Source of the DNA: Akkermansia sp.
GTDB lineage: Bacteria; Verrucomicrobiota; Verrucomicrobiia; Verrucomicrobiales; Akkermansiaceae
DNA length: 41,572 nucleotides
Assembly: GCA_017471985.1 (NCBI GenBank)
Contig: JAFURE010000021.1
Coordinates: 1-41,572, forward strand
Direction: 5' to 3'
The notes below the pieces were generated by a model, which saw only the letters and a program-made list of their open reading frames with translations, was not told the DNA's origin and searched no databases. A program made the position numbers and the translations under genes. Of this stretch, positions 6,867-15,005 are shown one piece after another; positions within the stretch are counted from its first letter, which is position 1, and each line of letters starts with the position of its first letter.

Positions 6867-7448
6867 TTACTGCAGCGAGGTACGCATGGAAAGGGTGGTG
6901 AGCAGGGCGAGGAAGCGGGAGTAGTCGTGCTCGCGGTCGGCGGAGACGAGGGCGAACCGGTACTCGCCCTGACGGGCGTCCTCGGCGGCGGCGTTGCGCA
7001 GGCGCAGCTGAATGACGTCCTCGCTGTCGGTTTGGCGGCCGCGCAGGCGGGCCTCGAGCTCAGCGGAGGGCACGTGAATGTAGACGTCGGCGTAGGCGCG
7101 GCGAATGATGGGGTCATCGCAGGCGCGTATGGAGGCTGCGCCCTGTACATCGATGTCCATCACGACATTCTTGCCCTGTTGCAGTAGGTCGATGATGTCG
7201 GCCTTCAGCGTGCCGTAGGAGTTGCCGTGCACAGTGGCGTGCTCGAGGAACTCGCCGGCCTGAACTTTGGCGGCAAAGACATCGGGGCTGAGGAAGTGGT
7301 AGTCCACGCCGTCCTGCTCGCCGGGGCGGGGTTGGCGGGTGGTGCAGGAGATGGAGTAGGCGGTCAGGCCATCGGCCTCTGCGCGGCGGCAGAGTGTGGT
7401 TTTGCCTGAGCCTGAGGGGCCGGAAACGATAAGGAGTGTGCCAAGCAT
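6867..7448 (-). CDS. gmk: Guanylate kinase
   Basis: 193 residues, usual length. Catalyses ATP + GMP to ADP + GDP in the cytoplasm. The P-loop GPSGSGKTT is at residues 10-18. It is followed by the GMP-binding part: SCTTRQPRPGEQDGVDYHF with the conserved Thr-Arg-x-Pro-Arg, GEFLEHATVHGNSYGT with the GNxYGT signature, and VVMDIDVQGA. The lid region carries RLRGRQTDSED with the conserved arginines. It is the last gene of the pheA-holB-yicC-gmk run, 35 bp after yicC, and yicC next to gmk is a widely conserved arrangement. The start follows no evident Shine-Dalgarno sequence. Confidence 0.97.
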   Translation of the reverse strand: MLGTLLIVSGPSGSGKTTLCRRAEADGLTAYSISCTTRQPRPGEQDGVDYHFLSPDVFAAKVQAGEFLEHATVHGNSYGTLKADIIDLLQQGKNVVMDIDVQGAASIRACDDPIIRRAYADVYIHVPSAELEARLRGRQTDSEDVIQLRLRNAAAEDARQGEYRFALVSADREHDYSRFLALLTTLSMRTSLQ

Positions 7449-7455
7449 GGGAGAG

Positions 7456-7476
7456 ACGATTTACGATTTACGATTG
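7456..7476. repeat. Heptamer repeated three times
   Basis: ACGATTT, ACGATTT, ACGATTG in tandem in the 35-bp gap between yicC and gmk. A short sequence repeat that could change the spacing between the two genes by slippage. Confidence 0.6.
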
Positions 7477-7483
7477 GGAGTTA

Positions 7484-8359
7484 TTATTCAACGTTCTGGA
7501 CCTGCTCGCGGATTTTCTCGAGCTCGGTTTTGGCGGTGACGACAAGTTGGGCGAGGGAGGCATCGTTGGCCTTGGAGCCTGTGGTGTTGAGCTCGCGGAA
7601 GATTTCCTGGCACAGGAAGTCGAGTGTGCGACCGACGGCTTCGGGCTTGTCGCAGATTTTCTCGAACTGGTCCAGGTGGGAGAGCAGGCGGGTGGTTTCC
7701 TCGCTCACATCGCAGCGATCGGCAAAGAGGGCTATTTCCTTGATAATGCGCTCATCGTCTGCCGGGATGGGCAGGCCGCTTTCCTGCAGGCGCTTGAGCA
7801 GCTGCTCGCGGTAGTGGGCCGGTACGCCGGCGGCGCGCTCAATGAGCTGCTCGCGGTACTCGCGCAGGGTGCCGATGCGGCGCAGCAGGTCGGCGCGCAG
7901 GTTGGCGCCCTCCTGAGCACGCAGGGCCAGGAAGGCCGCGAGGGCCTCGCGCACGGCGGGTTCGGCGGCTGTCCAAGCCATATCGGGGGTGATGTCGGCC
8001 TCGGTTTCCTCGCCGATGATGCCGAGGCGCAGCAGGGCGTCGAGCGTGAGTTCCACGCTCTTACCGGTGGCTGTGGCAACTTCGGCGGTGCAGGCTTGCA
8101 GGGCGGCGAGTTTGGCTCGATTGACGGCCAGGTTACCGCTGCCGGTGGCGGCTGATTGCAGGGAGATGGTGACGTTCACGCGACCACGTGACACGCAGCC
8201 GGCAACGAGGTCTCGCACGCGGGTTTCGAGCTCGGCCCAGGCGCGGGGCAGTGAGATGGCGATTTCTGTCTGTTTGCGGTTTACGCCGCCAATCTCTACA
8301 CGGAGGGTGGCGCTGTTGAGGGGCGCGGTGGCGGCCCCGAATCCTGTCATGCTGTTCAT
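7484..8359 (-). CDS. yicC: YicC/YloC-family endoribonuclease
   Basis: 291 residues, the usual family length. The N-terminus MNSMTGFGAA and the GVNRKQTEIAISLP segment are the classic YicC signature (S-M-T-G-[FY]-G, then V-N-x-[RK]). The C-terminal domain holds CDVSEETTRLLSHLDQF and GRTLDFLCQEIFRELNTTGS (K-x-L-D-F-L-x-Q-E-x-x-R-E-x-N-T-x-x-S-K). Family members are metal-dependent endoribonucleases linked to stationary-phase growth and RNA turnover. The start overlaps the holB stop by 4 bp (ATGA), so it is translationally coupled. Cytoplasmic; identity is secure, the exact RNA targets are not known. Confidence 0.96.
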   Translation of the reverse strand: MNSMTGFGAATAPLNSATLRVEIGGVNRKQTEIAISLPRAWAELETRVRDLVAGCVSRGRVNVTISLQSAATGSGNLAVNRAKLAALQACTAEVATATGKSVELTLDALLRLGIIGEETEADITPDMAWTAAEPAVREALAAFLALRAQEGANLRADLLRRIGTLREYREQLIERAAGVPAHYREQLLKRLQESGLPIPADDERIIKEIALFADRCDVSEETTRLLSHLDQFEKICDKPEAVGRTLDFLCQEIFRELNTTGSKANDASLAQLVVTAKTELEKIREQVQNVE

Positions 8360-9333
8360 AAGGGGGATTTGCCGATGATGTCGAGCAGGCGCGAGTCGAG
8401 CGCGAGTGCTTCGTTGACGTTGAAATTGAGGTCGCTGCGCAGGGCATCCACCGCGCGCATGCGGCGCAGCAGGTCGGGTACACTGTGGGCGGCGGCTACG
8501 CCCGGCAGTTCCGGGGCAAGCGGTTCAACATCCGGCGCGTGCGATGCCAGCAGCACGGCCTGTCCCAGGCAGAGGGAGAGCAGCTCCAGCATCTGCGAGC
8601 GTTCACCCAGGTACTCGCTTTCAATGCGGGCGTTGGTCACGTCCTTCTGCATGGCTTCCCAGTTGCGGATGTCGGTGCCTTCGGATATGGCTTTGGCCTC
8701 TGCCTTCAGTGCTGAGGTTATGCGGTCGGTGATTTCCTCGCGGCGTTTGCTGAGCAGGTTCTGGAAGTCGGCTCGCAGTGCGAGGGCAGCGACGTCGTTG
8801 CCCAGTCGGGGCAGGGCGGCACGCACGGTCGGCAGAAAAGCCTGCTGGGCATTGGTCAGGCGCACGCCGCGACGCGAGTCGCGCAGGTCGAGCCGCACGC
8901 AGCGGGAAAGGATGGTGGGCAGCAGCTTTTGCGGCAGCGCGGTGATGAGGATGATGAGGGTCTGTGGCGGGGGCTCCTCGAGGGTTTTCAGGAAGGCGTT
9001 GGCCGCTTCGTCAAGCAGGCGATCGGCTTCGTCGATGATAACGAGCTTGGTTTCGCCCTCTGCGGCACGCAGGGCCAGGAAAGGCTCGACGCTGCGTACG
9101 GCATCGATGGAAATGGTGCGGATTTTGGAGCCGGGGCGCAGCACGCGGCAGCTCTGGTGGTGCAGGTTCTCCAGGCTGTCGGCACGGGCACCGTTCAGTT
9201 CGGCGGCTAGGGCAAGTGCCAGACGGTGCGTGCCGGCATCTGCCGCGCCGGTGAAGAGCAGGGCGTGCGGTTGGCGCCCGTTGGCCCGGGCGTTCCTCAG
9301 CAGATTGTGTGCCTGTTCGTAGGTGAATGCCAT
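8356..9333 (-). CDS. holB: DNA polymerase III delta' subunit
   Basis: 325 residues. Component of the clamp-loader complex. The AAA+ part starts with HALLFTGAADAGTHRLALAL, where the P-loop is degenerate (GAADAGTH lacks the GK[ST] lysine), as expected for delta', which does not hydrolyse ATP. It continues with KIRTISIDAVRSVEPFLALR, the Walker B-like KLVIIDEADRLLDEAANAFL, the strongly conserved KTLEEPPPQTLIILIT and the sensor/arginine-finger segment LLPTILSRCVRLDL (S-R-C). The zinc-finger cysteines typical of gamma/tau are absent. The gene lies 16 bp after pheA and overlaps yicC by 4 bp. Confidence 0.93.
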   Translation of the reverse strand: MAFTYEQAHNLLRNARANGRQPHALLFTGAADAGTHRLALALAAELNGARADSLENLHHQSCRVLRPGSKIRTISIDAVRSVEPFLALRAAEGETKLVIIDEADRLLDEAANAFLKTLEEPPPQTLIILITALPQKLLPTILSRCVRLDLRDSRRGVRLTNAQQAFLPTVRAALPRLGNDVAALALRADFQNLLSKRREEITDRITSALKAEAKAISEGTDIRNWEAMQKDVTNARIESEYLGERSQMLELLSLCLGQAVLLASHAPDVEPLAPELPGVAAAHSVPDLLRRMRAVDALRSDLNFNVNEALALDSRLLDIIGKSPL

Positions 9334-9349
9334 GGCTTGTGCGGGGAAA

Positions 9350-10414
9350 TCAGTTCTCGGGGTAGGAACCCAGTACCTTGAACATGGGGGTGGTGTCGTG
9401 CACCTGTTTCAGGCAGCTCTTCAGTGGTTCTACCTCTTCGTGCCCCTCGACATCAATGTAGAACAGGTACTCCCAGGCGGTGTCGCGCGTGGGGCGGGAG
9501 TCCATGCAGTAGATGTTCACGTTGTGGTCGCGGAAGATGTTGAGCACGTTTACCAGACCACCGGCGGTGTGCGGCACGCTGAAGCAGAGCGTGGTGCGGT
9601 CCTTGCCGCAGGGGGCGTTCTTCTGGCGGCCAATTACGGCAAAGCGAGTGGTGTTGTCGGCTTTATCCTGTATGTTGGCGTTCAGGATATCGAGCCCGTA
9701 AAGGCTGCCGGCCATTCGGCTGCCGATGGCGGCGGCGCCCTGTTCGGCCTCTGCCGCGGCTCGGCGGGCGGCTTCGGCGGTGGATGATGTGGCCACCTGG
9801 GCGGCGTTCGGGTAGTTCTGCAGCAGCCATTCGCGGCACTGGCCCAGAGCCTGCGGATGCGAGTAGACTGTGCGGATTTTGCGTGGGTCTCCATTGCCCA
9901 TCAGGCAGTTGAGTACCGGTTGGTGAACCTGTGCACAAATGCGCAAGCCCATAGCTCCCAGCAGGTCGAGCGCCTGGGATACCTTGCCGTCGGTGCTGTT
10001 CTCGATGGGAACCATGCCGTAATCAATCTCCTTGCGGTCAACAGCGTGGAAGATGTGGTTGAAGCTGGGGAAGGGGACCAGCTCAACACTGTCGCCAAAG
10101 CGAGCCTGCGCGGCTTGGTGGCTCCAGGTGCCCTCGGGCCCCAGATAGCCGACTCTCATGCCACCCTCAAGCGCAAAGCTCATGCTCACAATCTGGCGGT
10201 AGACACTCTGCAGTCCTTTCTCGGGCAGCACGCCGGCATTGTTGGCCATCAGTTTGGCAAAGAGCTTGCTCTCGCGCTCGGGCACAAAGATGTGGGAGTT
10301 GCTCCCTTTCTTGATTTCACCCACTCCGTGTACACACTGCATGCGCTGCTTGAGCAGCTCCACGATTTGGGTGTCGATGCGGTCAATCTCCTGTCTCAGC
10401 TCGTCTAAGGTCAT
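9350..10414 (-). CDS. pheA: Bifunctional chorismate mutase/prephenate dehydratase (P-protein)
   Basis: 354 residues from the chosen ATG. Converts chorismate to prephenate and prephenate to phenylpyruvate in phenylalanine synthesis. Residues 1-85: AroQ-type mutase (LRQEIDRIDTQIVELLKQRM; GEIKKGS; PERESKL). Residues ~88-270: dehydratase with RVGYLGPEGTWSHQAA, MVPIENSTDGKVSQALDLL and the catalytic TTRF motif (DNTTRFAVIG). Residues ~275-354: ACT domain for phenylalanine feedback, with HTAGGLVNVLNIF and MDSRPTRDTAWEYLFYID (the family ESRP motif is DSRP here). An ATG at 10441 in the same frame was rejected because a TTGCAG-17-TAGAAT promoter has its -10 box inside that extension. First gene of the pheA-holB-yicC-gmk run. 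Confidence 0.96.
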   Translation of the reverse strand: MTLDELRQEIDRIDTQIVELLKQRMQCVHGVGEIKKGSNSHIFVPERESKLFAKLMANNAGVLPEKGLQSVYRQIVSMSFALEGGMRVGYLGPEGTWSHQAAQARFGDSVELVPFPSFNHIFHAVDRKEIDYGMVPIENSTDGKVSQALDLLGAMGLRICAQVHQPVLNCLMGNGDPRKIRTVYSHPQALGQCREWLLQNYPNAAQVATSSTAEAARRAAAEAEQGAAAIGSRMAGSLYGLDILNANIQDKADNTTRFAVIGRQKNAPCGKDRTTLCFSVPHTAGGLVNVLNIFRDHNVNIYCMDSRPTRDTAWEYLFYIDVEGHEEVEPLKSCLKQVHDTTPMFKVLGSYPEN

Positions 10415-10425
10415 AACGTTCCACC

Positions 10426-10454
10426 ATTCTATCACACACACTCCCCGCCTGCAA
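10426..10454 (-). promoter_or_regulatory. pheA promoter with very short leader
   Basis: Minus strand TTGCAG (10454-10449), 17-nt spacer, TAGAAT (10431-10426). The -10 box ends 11 nt before the ATG, so the predicted 5' leader is about 5 nt. This also decides the pheA start codon. Confidence 0.7.
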
Positions 10455-10484
10455 TGCCAAATTCAGACTGCATGCTTTTTCTCT

Positions 10485-10499
10485 TCGCGCGCGTGAGAA
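10485..10499. promoter_or_regulatory. CGCGCGCG promoter-upstream motif, copy 2
   Basis: In gene orientation TTCTCACGCGCGCGA, 30 bp upstream of the pheA -35 box. It matches copy 1 at 14 of 15 positions if aligned on the CG block (TCGCGCGCGTGWGAA on the plus strand). Confidence 0.4.
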
Positions 10500-10509
10500 C
10501 ATAGCGGCT

Positions 10510-11335
10510 ATGAGTATATACCTATTAATTTTAATTATCTGATTAAAATACATTATAAAAAATGAAAAAAAGCATAGGAGCCAAAATTCAAAAAACAATA
10601 TAATAAAAAGTGAAATAAAATTGAATAAAATTAAAAACAAACCTATGCTGAATATATAGTATACTCACGAAGTGCAATTTTTGAATCTGGCTGTTGGAAC
10701 GAACGACAAATGTGTGCGCCCATTTTTTGAATTGAAAAAAAGTTAATTCCGTATATTCCTTAGGAATTGAGGGTATTGGCGGAAAATGAAAACTCCGGCA
10801 CTCCGATTGGTGGGGAGAGGGAGAACAGGGGTGAGTATTTAGGAAAAATTGATAATTATATACCCATGATAAAACCAGGAATATCTTGGCGATATTTAAC
10901 TTTGCCTTATCATTGGTGCGCTGGGAGGCGATTCTCGCAAGGGGGATTTTTGGGTCAAAAATGGAGAAAAACTGGGCGTTTTGCCCTGAAAAACACAAAA
11001 ATGCACGATTTTTGACGATTTTTACCTGGTAAAGTCACTGTTACGTGTCTGTTGTTCAACTTGAGTGCTCGTCGGATTTGAGCTTGGGGCTGGTTAAGGT
11101 GGGCGGTGCAAGAATGAAAAATTATAGAAATTTGGCTAAAAACGACCTTAAAAGGCGTAGAAATGCACAATAATAATAAAACAAACTTTAATATAAGGAA
11201 AGGTTAATTAAAGGAAAATAGAATGTAAATCATTTATGGAGAGAGATTAGTGGGGGATTTAGGAGCGCGTTGTCAAATTCCATGAGGGGAGGTAGTGAAA
11301 AGCGGCTGAAAAGAGCTTGAAAAAAAAAGGTCGTT
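10510..11335. other. Long AT-rich intergenic region without a credible gene
   Basis: About 830 bp between the pheA promoter and the lipoprotein promoter. Open frames on both strands are short, low in complexity (Phe/Ile/Lys-rich) and lack start signals, so I call no gene. Minor features are the palindrome ATTCCTTAGGAAT (10755-10767), a GGGC/GCCC hairpin near 10975 and a repeated CGATTTTT near 11010-11025. It may hold a small RNA, a decayed gene or AT-rich acquired DNA. Confidence 0.5.
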
Positions 11336-11341
11336 TTTTCA

Positions 11342-11370
11342 TTTACAGGGCGGGGAAAGTGTTGTATGAT
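11342..11370 (+). promoter_or_regulatory. Promoter of the TPR lipoprotein
   Basis: TTTACA (11342-11347), 17-nt spacer, TATGAT (11365-11370). The -10 box ends 14 nt before the first ATG (11385), so the leader would be about 8 nt. Confidence 0.65.
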
Positions 11371-11384
11371 GAATATAACAGAAA

Positions 11385-12206
11385 ATGATGCATATGAAAC
11401 GTAAATGGATGAGTATGATTATCGGCGCTGCTGCGCTGCTACTGAGTGCCTGCGGGGTGCAGATTCAGATGACGACTCTTAAGCCTGCTGAGATTGATTT
11501 AGGTCGCGGGGCTCCGTTGACCGTGCAGGATTGTTCACACAATCGGGAGGGGGCGCGGCTTGCTCAGGCCTTCCGTCGTCAGATTGCGAACGATGGGTTC
11601 TATGCCGAGTATGCCGGTAGCACTCAACTTGAGTTGCACAATGTGTACGTGGAGAACATGCCGCCGCGAGGTCACCACCCCCGCCATGAAGAGCGTGGAA
11701 AGAAGTCGAAGAAGGAGCATCGGCCCACCCCCAGACTACATGGCGTGGTAGTGGTCATGAATGGTGGTCGTCAGATTTATCGCAGAGATTACACGCAGAG
11801 TGTATACACGGATATTGATGGTCGCCCGGATATGACCGATGCTTGTGAGGAGTTTGCTGAAGAAATCATGGGCGACTTGACTCCACGCAAAAAGGTCTAT
11901 TACGAGTACATTGAGCCGGATGAGACAAACCCTGCTTTGGAGCAGGCGGCGAAGGCTTGCTCCGTCGGCAACTGGAGTATAGGCAAGGAGCTGGTCGATA
12001 ATGCGCTTCACCAGAATCCCAATTGTGCGGAGGCCTACTATCTGCTCGGACTGATTGCTCGCAATGACCGCGACTTCCATACTTCCGACAATTATTTCTA
12101 CCGAGCCAATGCCCTCAACCCGCAGAGTAAATATACCTCAGCGTTGAAGGATAATGCTCGTATGCAGCAGGATGAAGCTCGTGCCGGATGGCAGATGGGT
12201 AACTGA
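11385..12206 (+). CDS. Lipoprotein with C-terminal TPR-like repeats
   Basis: 273 residues. A type II signal peptide with lipobox LLSAC (Cys 23) indicates lipidation and membrane anchoring. Residues ~30-170 form a domain I do not name: LTVQDCSHNREGARLAQAFR, a basic His/Arg/Lys-rich insert around residues 88-112, then GVVVVMNGGRQIYRRDYTQ. Residues ~180-270 look like two tetratricopeptide units (ALEQAAKACSVGNWSIGKEL and AEAYYLLGLIARNDRDFHTS, with DNYFYRANALNPQS). TPRs usually hold protein partners, so an envelope assembly or scaffold role is possible. Three in-frame Met codons (11385, 11388, 11394) are possible starts, and the third gives the tidiest signal peptide. It is flanked by its own promoter and a terminator, so it is monocistronic. 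Confidence 0.8.
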   Translation: MMHMKRKWMSMIIGAAALLLSACGVQIQMTTLKPAEIDLGRGAPLTVQDCSHNREGARLAQAFRRQIANDGFYAEYAGSTQLELHNVYVENMPPRGHHPRHEERGKKSKKEHRPTPRLHGVVVVMNGGRQIYRRDYTQSVYTDIDGRPDMTDACEEFAEEIMGDLTPRKKVYYEYIEPDETNPALEQAAKACSVGNWSIGKELVDNALHQNPNCAEAYYLLGLIARNDRDFHTSDNYFYRANALNPQSKYTSALKDNARMQQDEARAGWQMGN

Positions 12207-12229
12207 TTTTCCCATTCCGTTTTAACTCG

Positions 12230-12270
12230 ATGAGCTGCTTCCCCTCCCGGGCAGGCAGCTCATTTTTATT
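12230..12270 (+). terminator. Rho-independent terminator after the TPR lipoprotein
   Basis: A 9-bp stem ATGAGCTGC/GCAGCTCAT (12230-12238 with 12255-12263) followed by TTTTATT, 23 bp after the stop codon. Confidence 0.8.
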
Positions 12271-12301
12271 CCGAACTTTATTCCGAACTTTATTCCGAAC
12301 T
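12266..12301. repeat. 12-bp repeat, three copies, covering the fic stop codon
   Basis: TTATTCCGAACT is repeated exactly at 12266-12277, 12278-12289 and 12290-12301, with a fourth partial, diverged copy (TTGTTCCGG) inside the fic coding end. On the minus strand each copy reads AGT TCG GAA TAA, so the repeat places three in-frame TAA stops in a row at the end of fic. Confidence 0.8.
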
Positions 12302-13273
12302 TTGTTCCGGTGAACAAATTTTCCAGACGCCGTTTCGCCTCGCTCCCATGCGCTGAATGATTCCTTTTTTCTTCATTTCACTGAGGTATTTTTCAATCTG
12401 TCGGGGAGTGATTCCTCGTTTATCTGCAATCTCTTTGGCGGAGATGGAGGGAACGTCTCGGAGGCAGGAGAGTATGAACCGTTCAGTTTCGTTAAAGGTC
12501 GAGAATGGTGAGGTATTAATGGTTTGCTTGAGGGTGTTGTATATTTCCTCGAGCATGAAGTCGATGAAGGGAGAGCAGTCGGTGAGGGCGCTGCTTTTCT
12601 GAATAGCTTGGTAGTACTGTTCCTGTGCAGCGAATACCATATTCTCAATGGGAAGATGCGGAAAGCAGGGGTGTAATTTCCCCAGAATCAGGGATTGCCA
12701 TAATCTGCCAATGCGTCCGTTGCCATCGCTGAATGGGTGAATGAATTCAAACTCGTAGTGAAAGACGCAGCTGCGGATCAGCAGGTGATCTTCTGCCTGT
12801 TGCAACCAGTTGAATAATTGGTGCATGAGTGTAGGAACCAGGTGCGGTGGAGGTGCCATGTGAATGAGTTTGTCACCAGCGAAAACACCAACGCCGCCTC
12901 TGCGAAAGTGCCCCGGCTCATCGCACAGCCCTTGCATCATGCAGCTGTGAGCATGGAGCATATCCTCCATACGGAAGGGATTCCACTCCTGACTCTCCTC
13001 GTAGGTGCGAATGGCGTTCTGCACTTCCTGAAGTTGTTGGCGCGGAGCAATGACGGATTTGCCGTCCAGTATGGTGCGTACGTCATCTTCGCTGAGCTCA
13101 TTGCCCTCAATAGCCAGAGAGCTGCGGATGGTTTTGATTCTGTTAGCTTTGCGTAACATGGCACCATCTGCTTTTTCCATGCGTATGGCACAGCGCTCGA
13201 CGAGGGCAGAAATCTCTGCTACCAGTCGAATGGCTTTGGCACTTACACTGAAAGGTGGTGTATAATCACTCAT
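12290..13273 (-). CDS. Fic-domain AMP-transferase, class II (N-terminal inhibitory helix), with C-terminal winged helix
   Basis: 327 residues from the chosen start. Fic enzymes transfer AMP from ATP to a hydroxyl of a target protein. The active-site motif HPFSDGNGRIGR (about residues 177-188) is complete, including the catalytic His. The autoinhibitory motif S-x-x-x-E-G is present near residue 52 (SSLAIEGNELS), which makes it a class II Fic. A beta-hairpin flap (GVGVFAGDKLIHMAPPP) precedes the active site. The last ~70 residues look like a winged helix (FILSCLRDVPSISAKEIADK, RGITPRQIEKYLSEM), so DNA binding or autoregulation is plausible. A Met at 13315 extends the frame by 14 residues, but a TACAAT -10-like box lies within that extension and family N-termini resemble MSDYTPP. 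Single gene divergent from leuA; no antitoxin partner is seen. Confidence 0.93.
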   Translation of the reverse strand: MSDYTPPFSVSAKAIRLVAEISALVERCAIRMEKADGAMLRKANRIKTIRSSLAIEGNELSEDDVRTILDGKSVIAPRQQLQEVQNAIRTYEESQEWNPFRMEDMLHAHSCMMQGLCDEPGHFRRGGVGVFAGDKLIHMAPPPHLVPTLMHQLFNWLQQAEDHLLIRSCVFHYEFEFIHPFSDGNGRIGRLWQSLILGKLHPCFPHLPIENMVFAAQEQYYQAIQKSSALTDCSPFIDFMLEEIYNTLKQTINTSPFSTFNETERFILSCLRDVPSISAKEIADKRGITPRQIEKYLSEMKKKGIIQRMGARRNGVWKICSPEQSSE

Positions 13274-13372
13274 TTCCGGCTTTATTGTATCGCAATTTGT
13301 GGTGAATGCGAGCATAAAGCTGTTGTGCGGAATAACTTTCTCATGTTTGTGTTATAGTTGCTCGTGTCATAA

Positions 13373-13381
13373 CGCGCGCGA
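13373..13381. promoter_or_regulatory. CGCGCGCG promoter-upstream motif, copy 3
   Basis: ATAACGCGCGCGAGG lies directly upstream of the leuA -35 box (13385). The same block precedes the pheA and aminotransferase promoters. It also lies about 100 bp upstream of the divergent fic start. Confidence 0.4.
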
Positions 13382-13384
13382 GGC

Positions 13385-13412
13385 TTGCTTTTTTTCGGAA
13401 TCAGTGTAAAAT
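13385..13412 (+). promoter_or_regulatory. leuA promoter
   Basis: TTGCTT (13385-13390), 16-nt spacer, TAAAAT (13407-13412). The expected leader is about 27 nt, too short for a leader-peptide attenuator. Confidence 0.65.
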
Positions 13413-13445
13413 ACAGTTTCCTTAATCAACAACACATAACCAGCC

Positions 13446-15005
13446 ATGAGCGACAAAGTATTATTCTTCGACACCACGCTTCGCGATGGTGAACAGTGTC
13501 CCGGAGCTTCTATGAATCTCCGTCAGAAACTGGAGGTAGCACGTCAGCTCGAGAAGCTAGGAGTGGATGTGATTGAGGCCGGTTTCCCCTGCATATCCGA
13601 CGGCGACTTTGAATCCGTGCACACGATTGCCCGCACGGTGAAGAAGTGTCGCATAGCCGGTCTGGCCCGTTGTGTGGAGAACGATATTCGCCAGGCTGCT
13701 GCCGCCGTGGCCCCCGCCGGGGACCGCGCCCGCATTCACGTATTCCTGGCCACGAGCCCGCTGCACCGTGAGTTTAAGCTGAAGAAGAGCAAGGAGGAAA
13801 TTCTGGAGATGGCCGTGGCCGGCGTGAAACTCGCCAAGAGCCTGGTCAATGACGTGGAGTTCTCGGCCGAGGACGCCAGCCGCACCGAGCACGACTATCT
13901 GGCTCAGGTGGTGGAGGCCGTCATTGAGGCCGGCGCTACTACCGTGAACATTCCCGACACGGTGGGCTTTACCACTCCCTCTGAGTACTACACCATCATT
14001 AAGTACCTGAAGGACAATGTAAAGAATATCGACAATGCTATCATTTCCGTGCACTGCCACAACGACATCGGCATGGCCGTGGCCAACTCTCTGGCCGCAG
14101 TACAGGCCGGTGCCCGTCAGGTGGAGGGTACCATCAACGGCATCGGTGAGCGAGCCGGTAACACCGCTATTGAGGAGGTGGCCATGGCGCTTACCACACG
14201 TCCCGAACCCTTTGGATTCGAGGCCGGCAGCAAGCCGCACAACCTCAACACTCGTGAGATTGTGAAGACCAGCCGCGTGGTGTCCCGCATGAGCGGTATG
14301 CTCGTGCAGCGCTCCAAGGCCATCGTGGGTGAGAACGCCTTTGCTCACAGCTCCGGCATTCACCAGCACGGTATTCTTGCTAAGCGCGAGACGTACGAAA
14401 TCATTGACCCTGTGGAGGTTGGATGGGGCGAGACGGAGCTTCCGCTCACCAAGCACTCGGGGCGTGCCGCTGTGAAAGCCCGCTTGGAGAAGCTGGGTCA
14501 CACCCTTTCCAACGACGAGCTGACCGCCGTCTTTGAGCGCTTTAAGAAAGTGGGCGACAGCAAGAAATTCGTGTACGATGATGACCTTTCCTCACTGGTT
14601 GACGACTCCCTCGACACCAGCAACGGCGTGTGGAAAATGTCTCACATTCAGTTCATTGGTGGCGATTCTGCCCGTCCTACGGCGACTGTCACACTGGTGA
14701 AGGACGACGAGGAGTACACCGATTGTGCCATCGGTAACGGCCCGGTGAATGCCTGCTTCAAGGCCATCGACCGCATTACCCAGACCCATGGCGAGCTGGT
14801 GGACTACAACGTGCGTGCCACCTCCTCCGGTCAGGATGCTCTGGGTGAAGTAAGCGTGAAGGTTCAGTTCGGTGATTGTGAGTGCAGCAAGCCCATATCG
14901 GGTAAGGGTGCCGCTACAGACGTGATTGAGGCCTCTGCCCGCGCCTACCTGAATGCAGTGAACCGCAACCTCACCTTCAACGCGCTGGGTATCAGCGGTA
15001 ACTGA
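13446..15005 (+). CDS. leuA: 2-isopropylmalate synthase
   Basis: 519 residues, usual for the long bacterial form. Condenses acetyl-CoA with 2-oxoisovalerate, the first committed step of leucine synthesis. The catalytic barrel opens with FFDTTLRDGEQCPGASM (residues 7-23), where the Arg and Asp are catalytic and metal-binding. It continues with EAGFPCISDGDF, VEFSAEDASRTEHDYL, VNIPDTVGFTTP and the metal-binding HCHNDIGMAVANSLAA (about 202-217), then ERAGNTAIEEVAM and HSSGIHQHGIL. Residues ~390-519 form the LeuA regulatory domain, expected to bind leucine. The stop overlaps the pth start by one base (TGATG), so the two are coupled. It has its own promoter. Confidence 0.97.
   Translation: MSDKVLFFDTTLRDGEQCPGASMNLRQKLEVARQLEKLGVDVIEAGFPCISDGDFESVHTIARTVKKCRIAGLARCVENDIRQAAAAVAPAGDRARIHVFLATSPLHREFKLKKSKEEILEMAVAGVKLAKSLVNDVEFSAEDASRTEHDYLAQVVEAVIEAGATTVNIPDTVGFTTPSEYYTIIKYLKDNVKNIDNAIISVHCHNDIGMAVANSLAAVQAGARQVEGTINGIGERAGNTAIEEVAMALTTRPEPFGFEAGSKPHNLNTREIVKTSRVVSRMSGMLVQRSKAIVGENAFAHSSGIHQHGILAKRETYEIIDPVEVGWGETELPLTKHSGRAAVKARLEKLGHTLSNDELTAVFERFKKVGDSKKFVYDDDLSSLVDDSLDTSNGVWKMSHIQFIGGDSARPTATVTLVKDDEEYTDCAIGNGPVNACFKAIDRITQTHGELVDYNVRATSSGQDALGEVSVKVQFGDCECSKPISGKGAATDVIEASARAYLNAVNRNLTFNALGISGN

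Noticed and set aside
10415..10441. Upstream ATG for pheA
   Set aside because: The -10 box of a good promoter lies inside this extension, and family N-termini begin at MTLDELRQ.
10588..10998. 136-codon minus-strand frame in the AT-rich gap
   Set aside because: Phe/Ile/Lys/Ser-rich composition typical of chance AT-rich frames, no start signal, no recognisable domain.
13274..13315. Upstream ATG for fic
   Set aside because: A TACAAT box lies within the extension, and homologues typically start like MSDYTPP.
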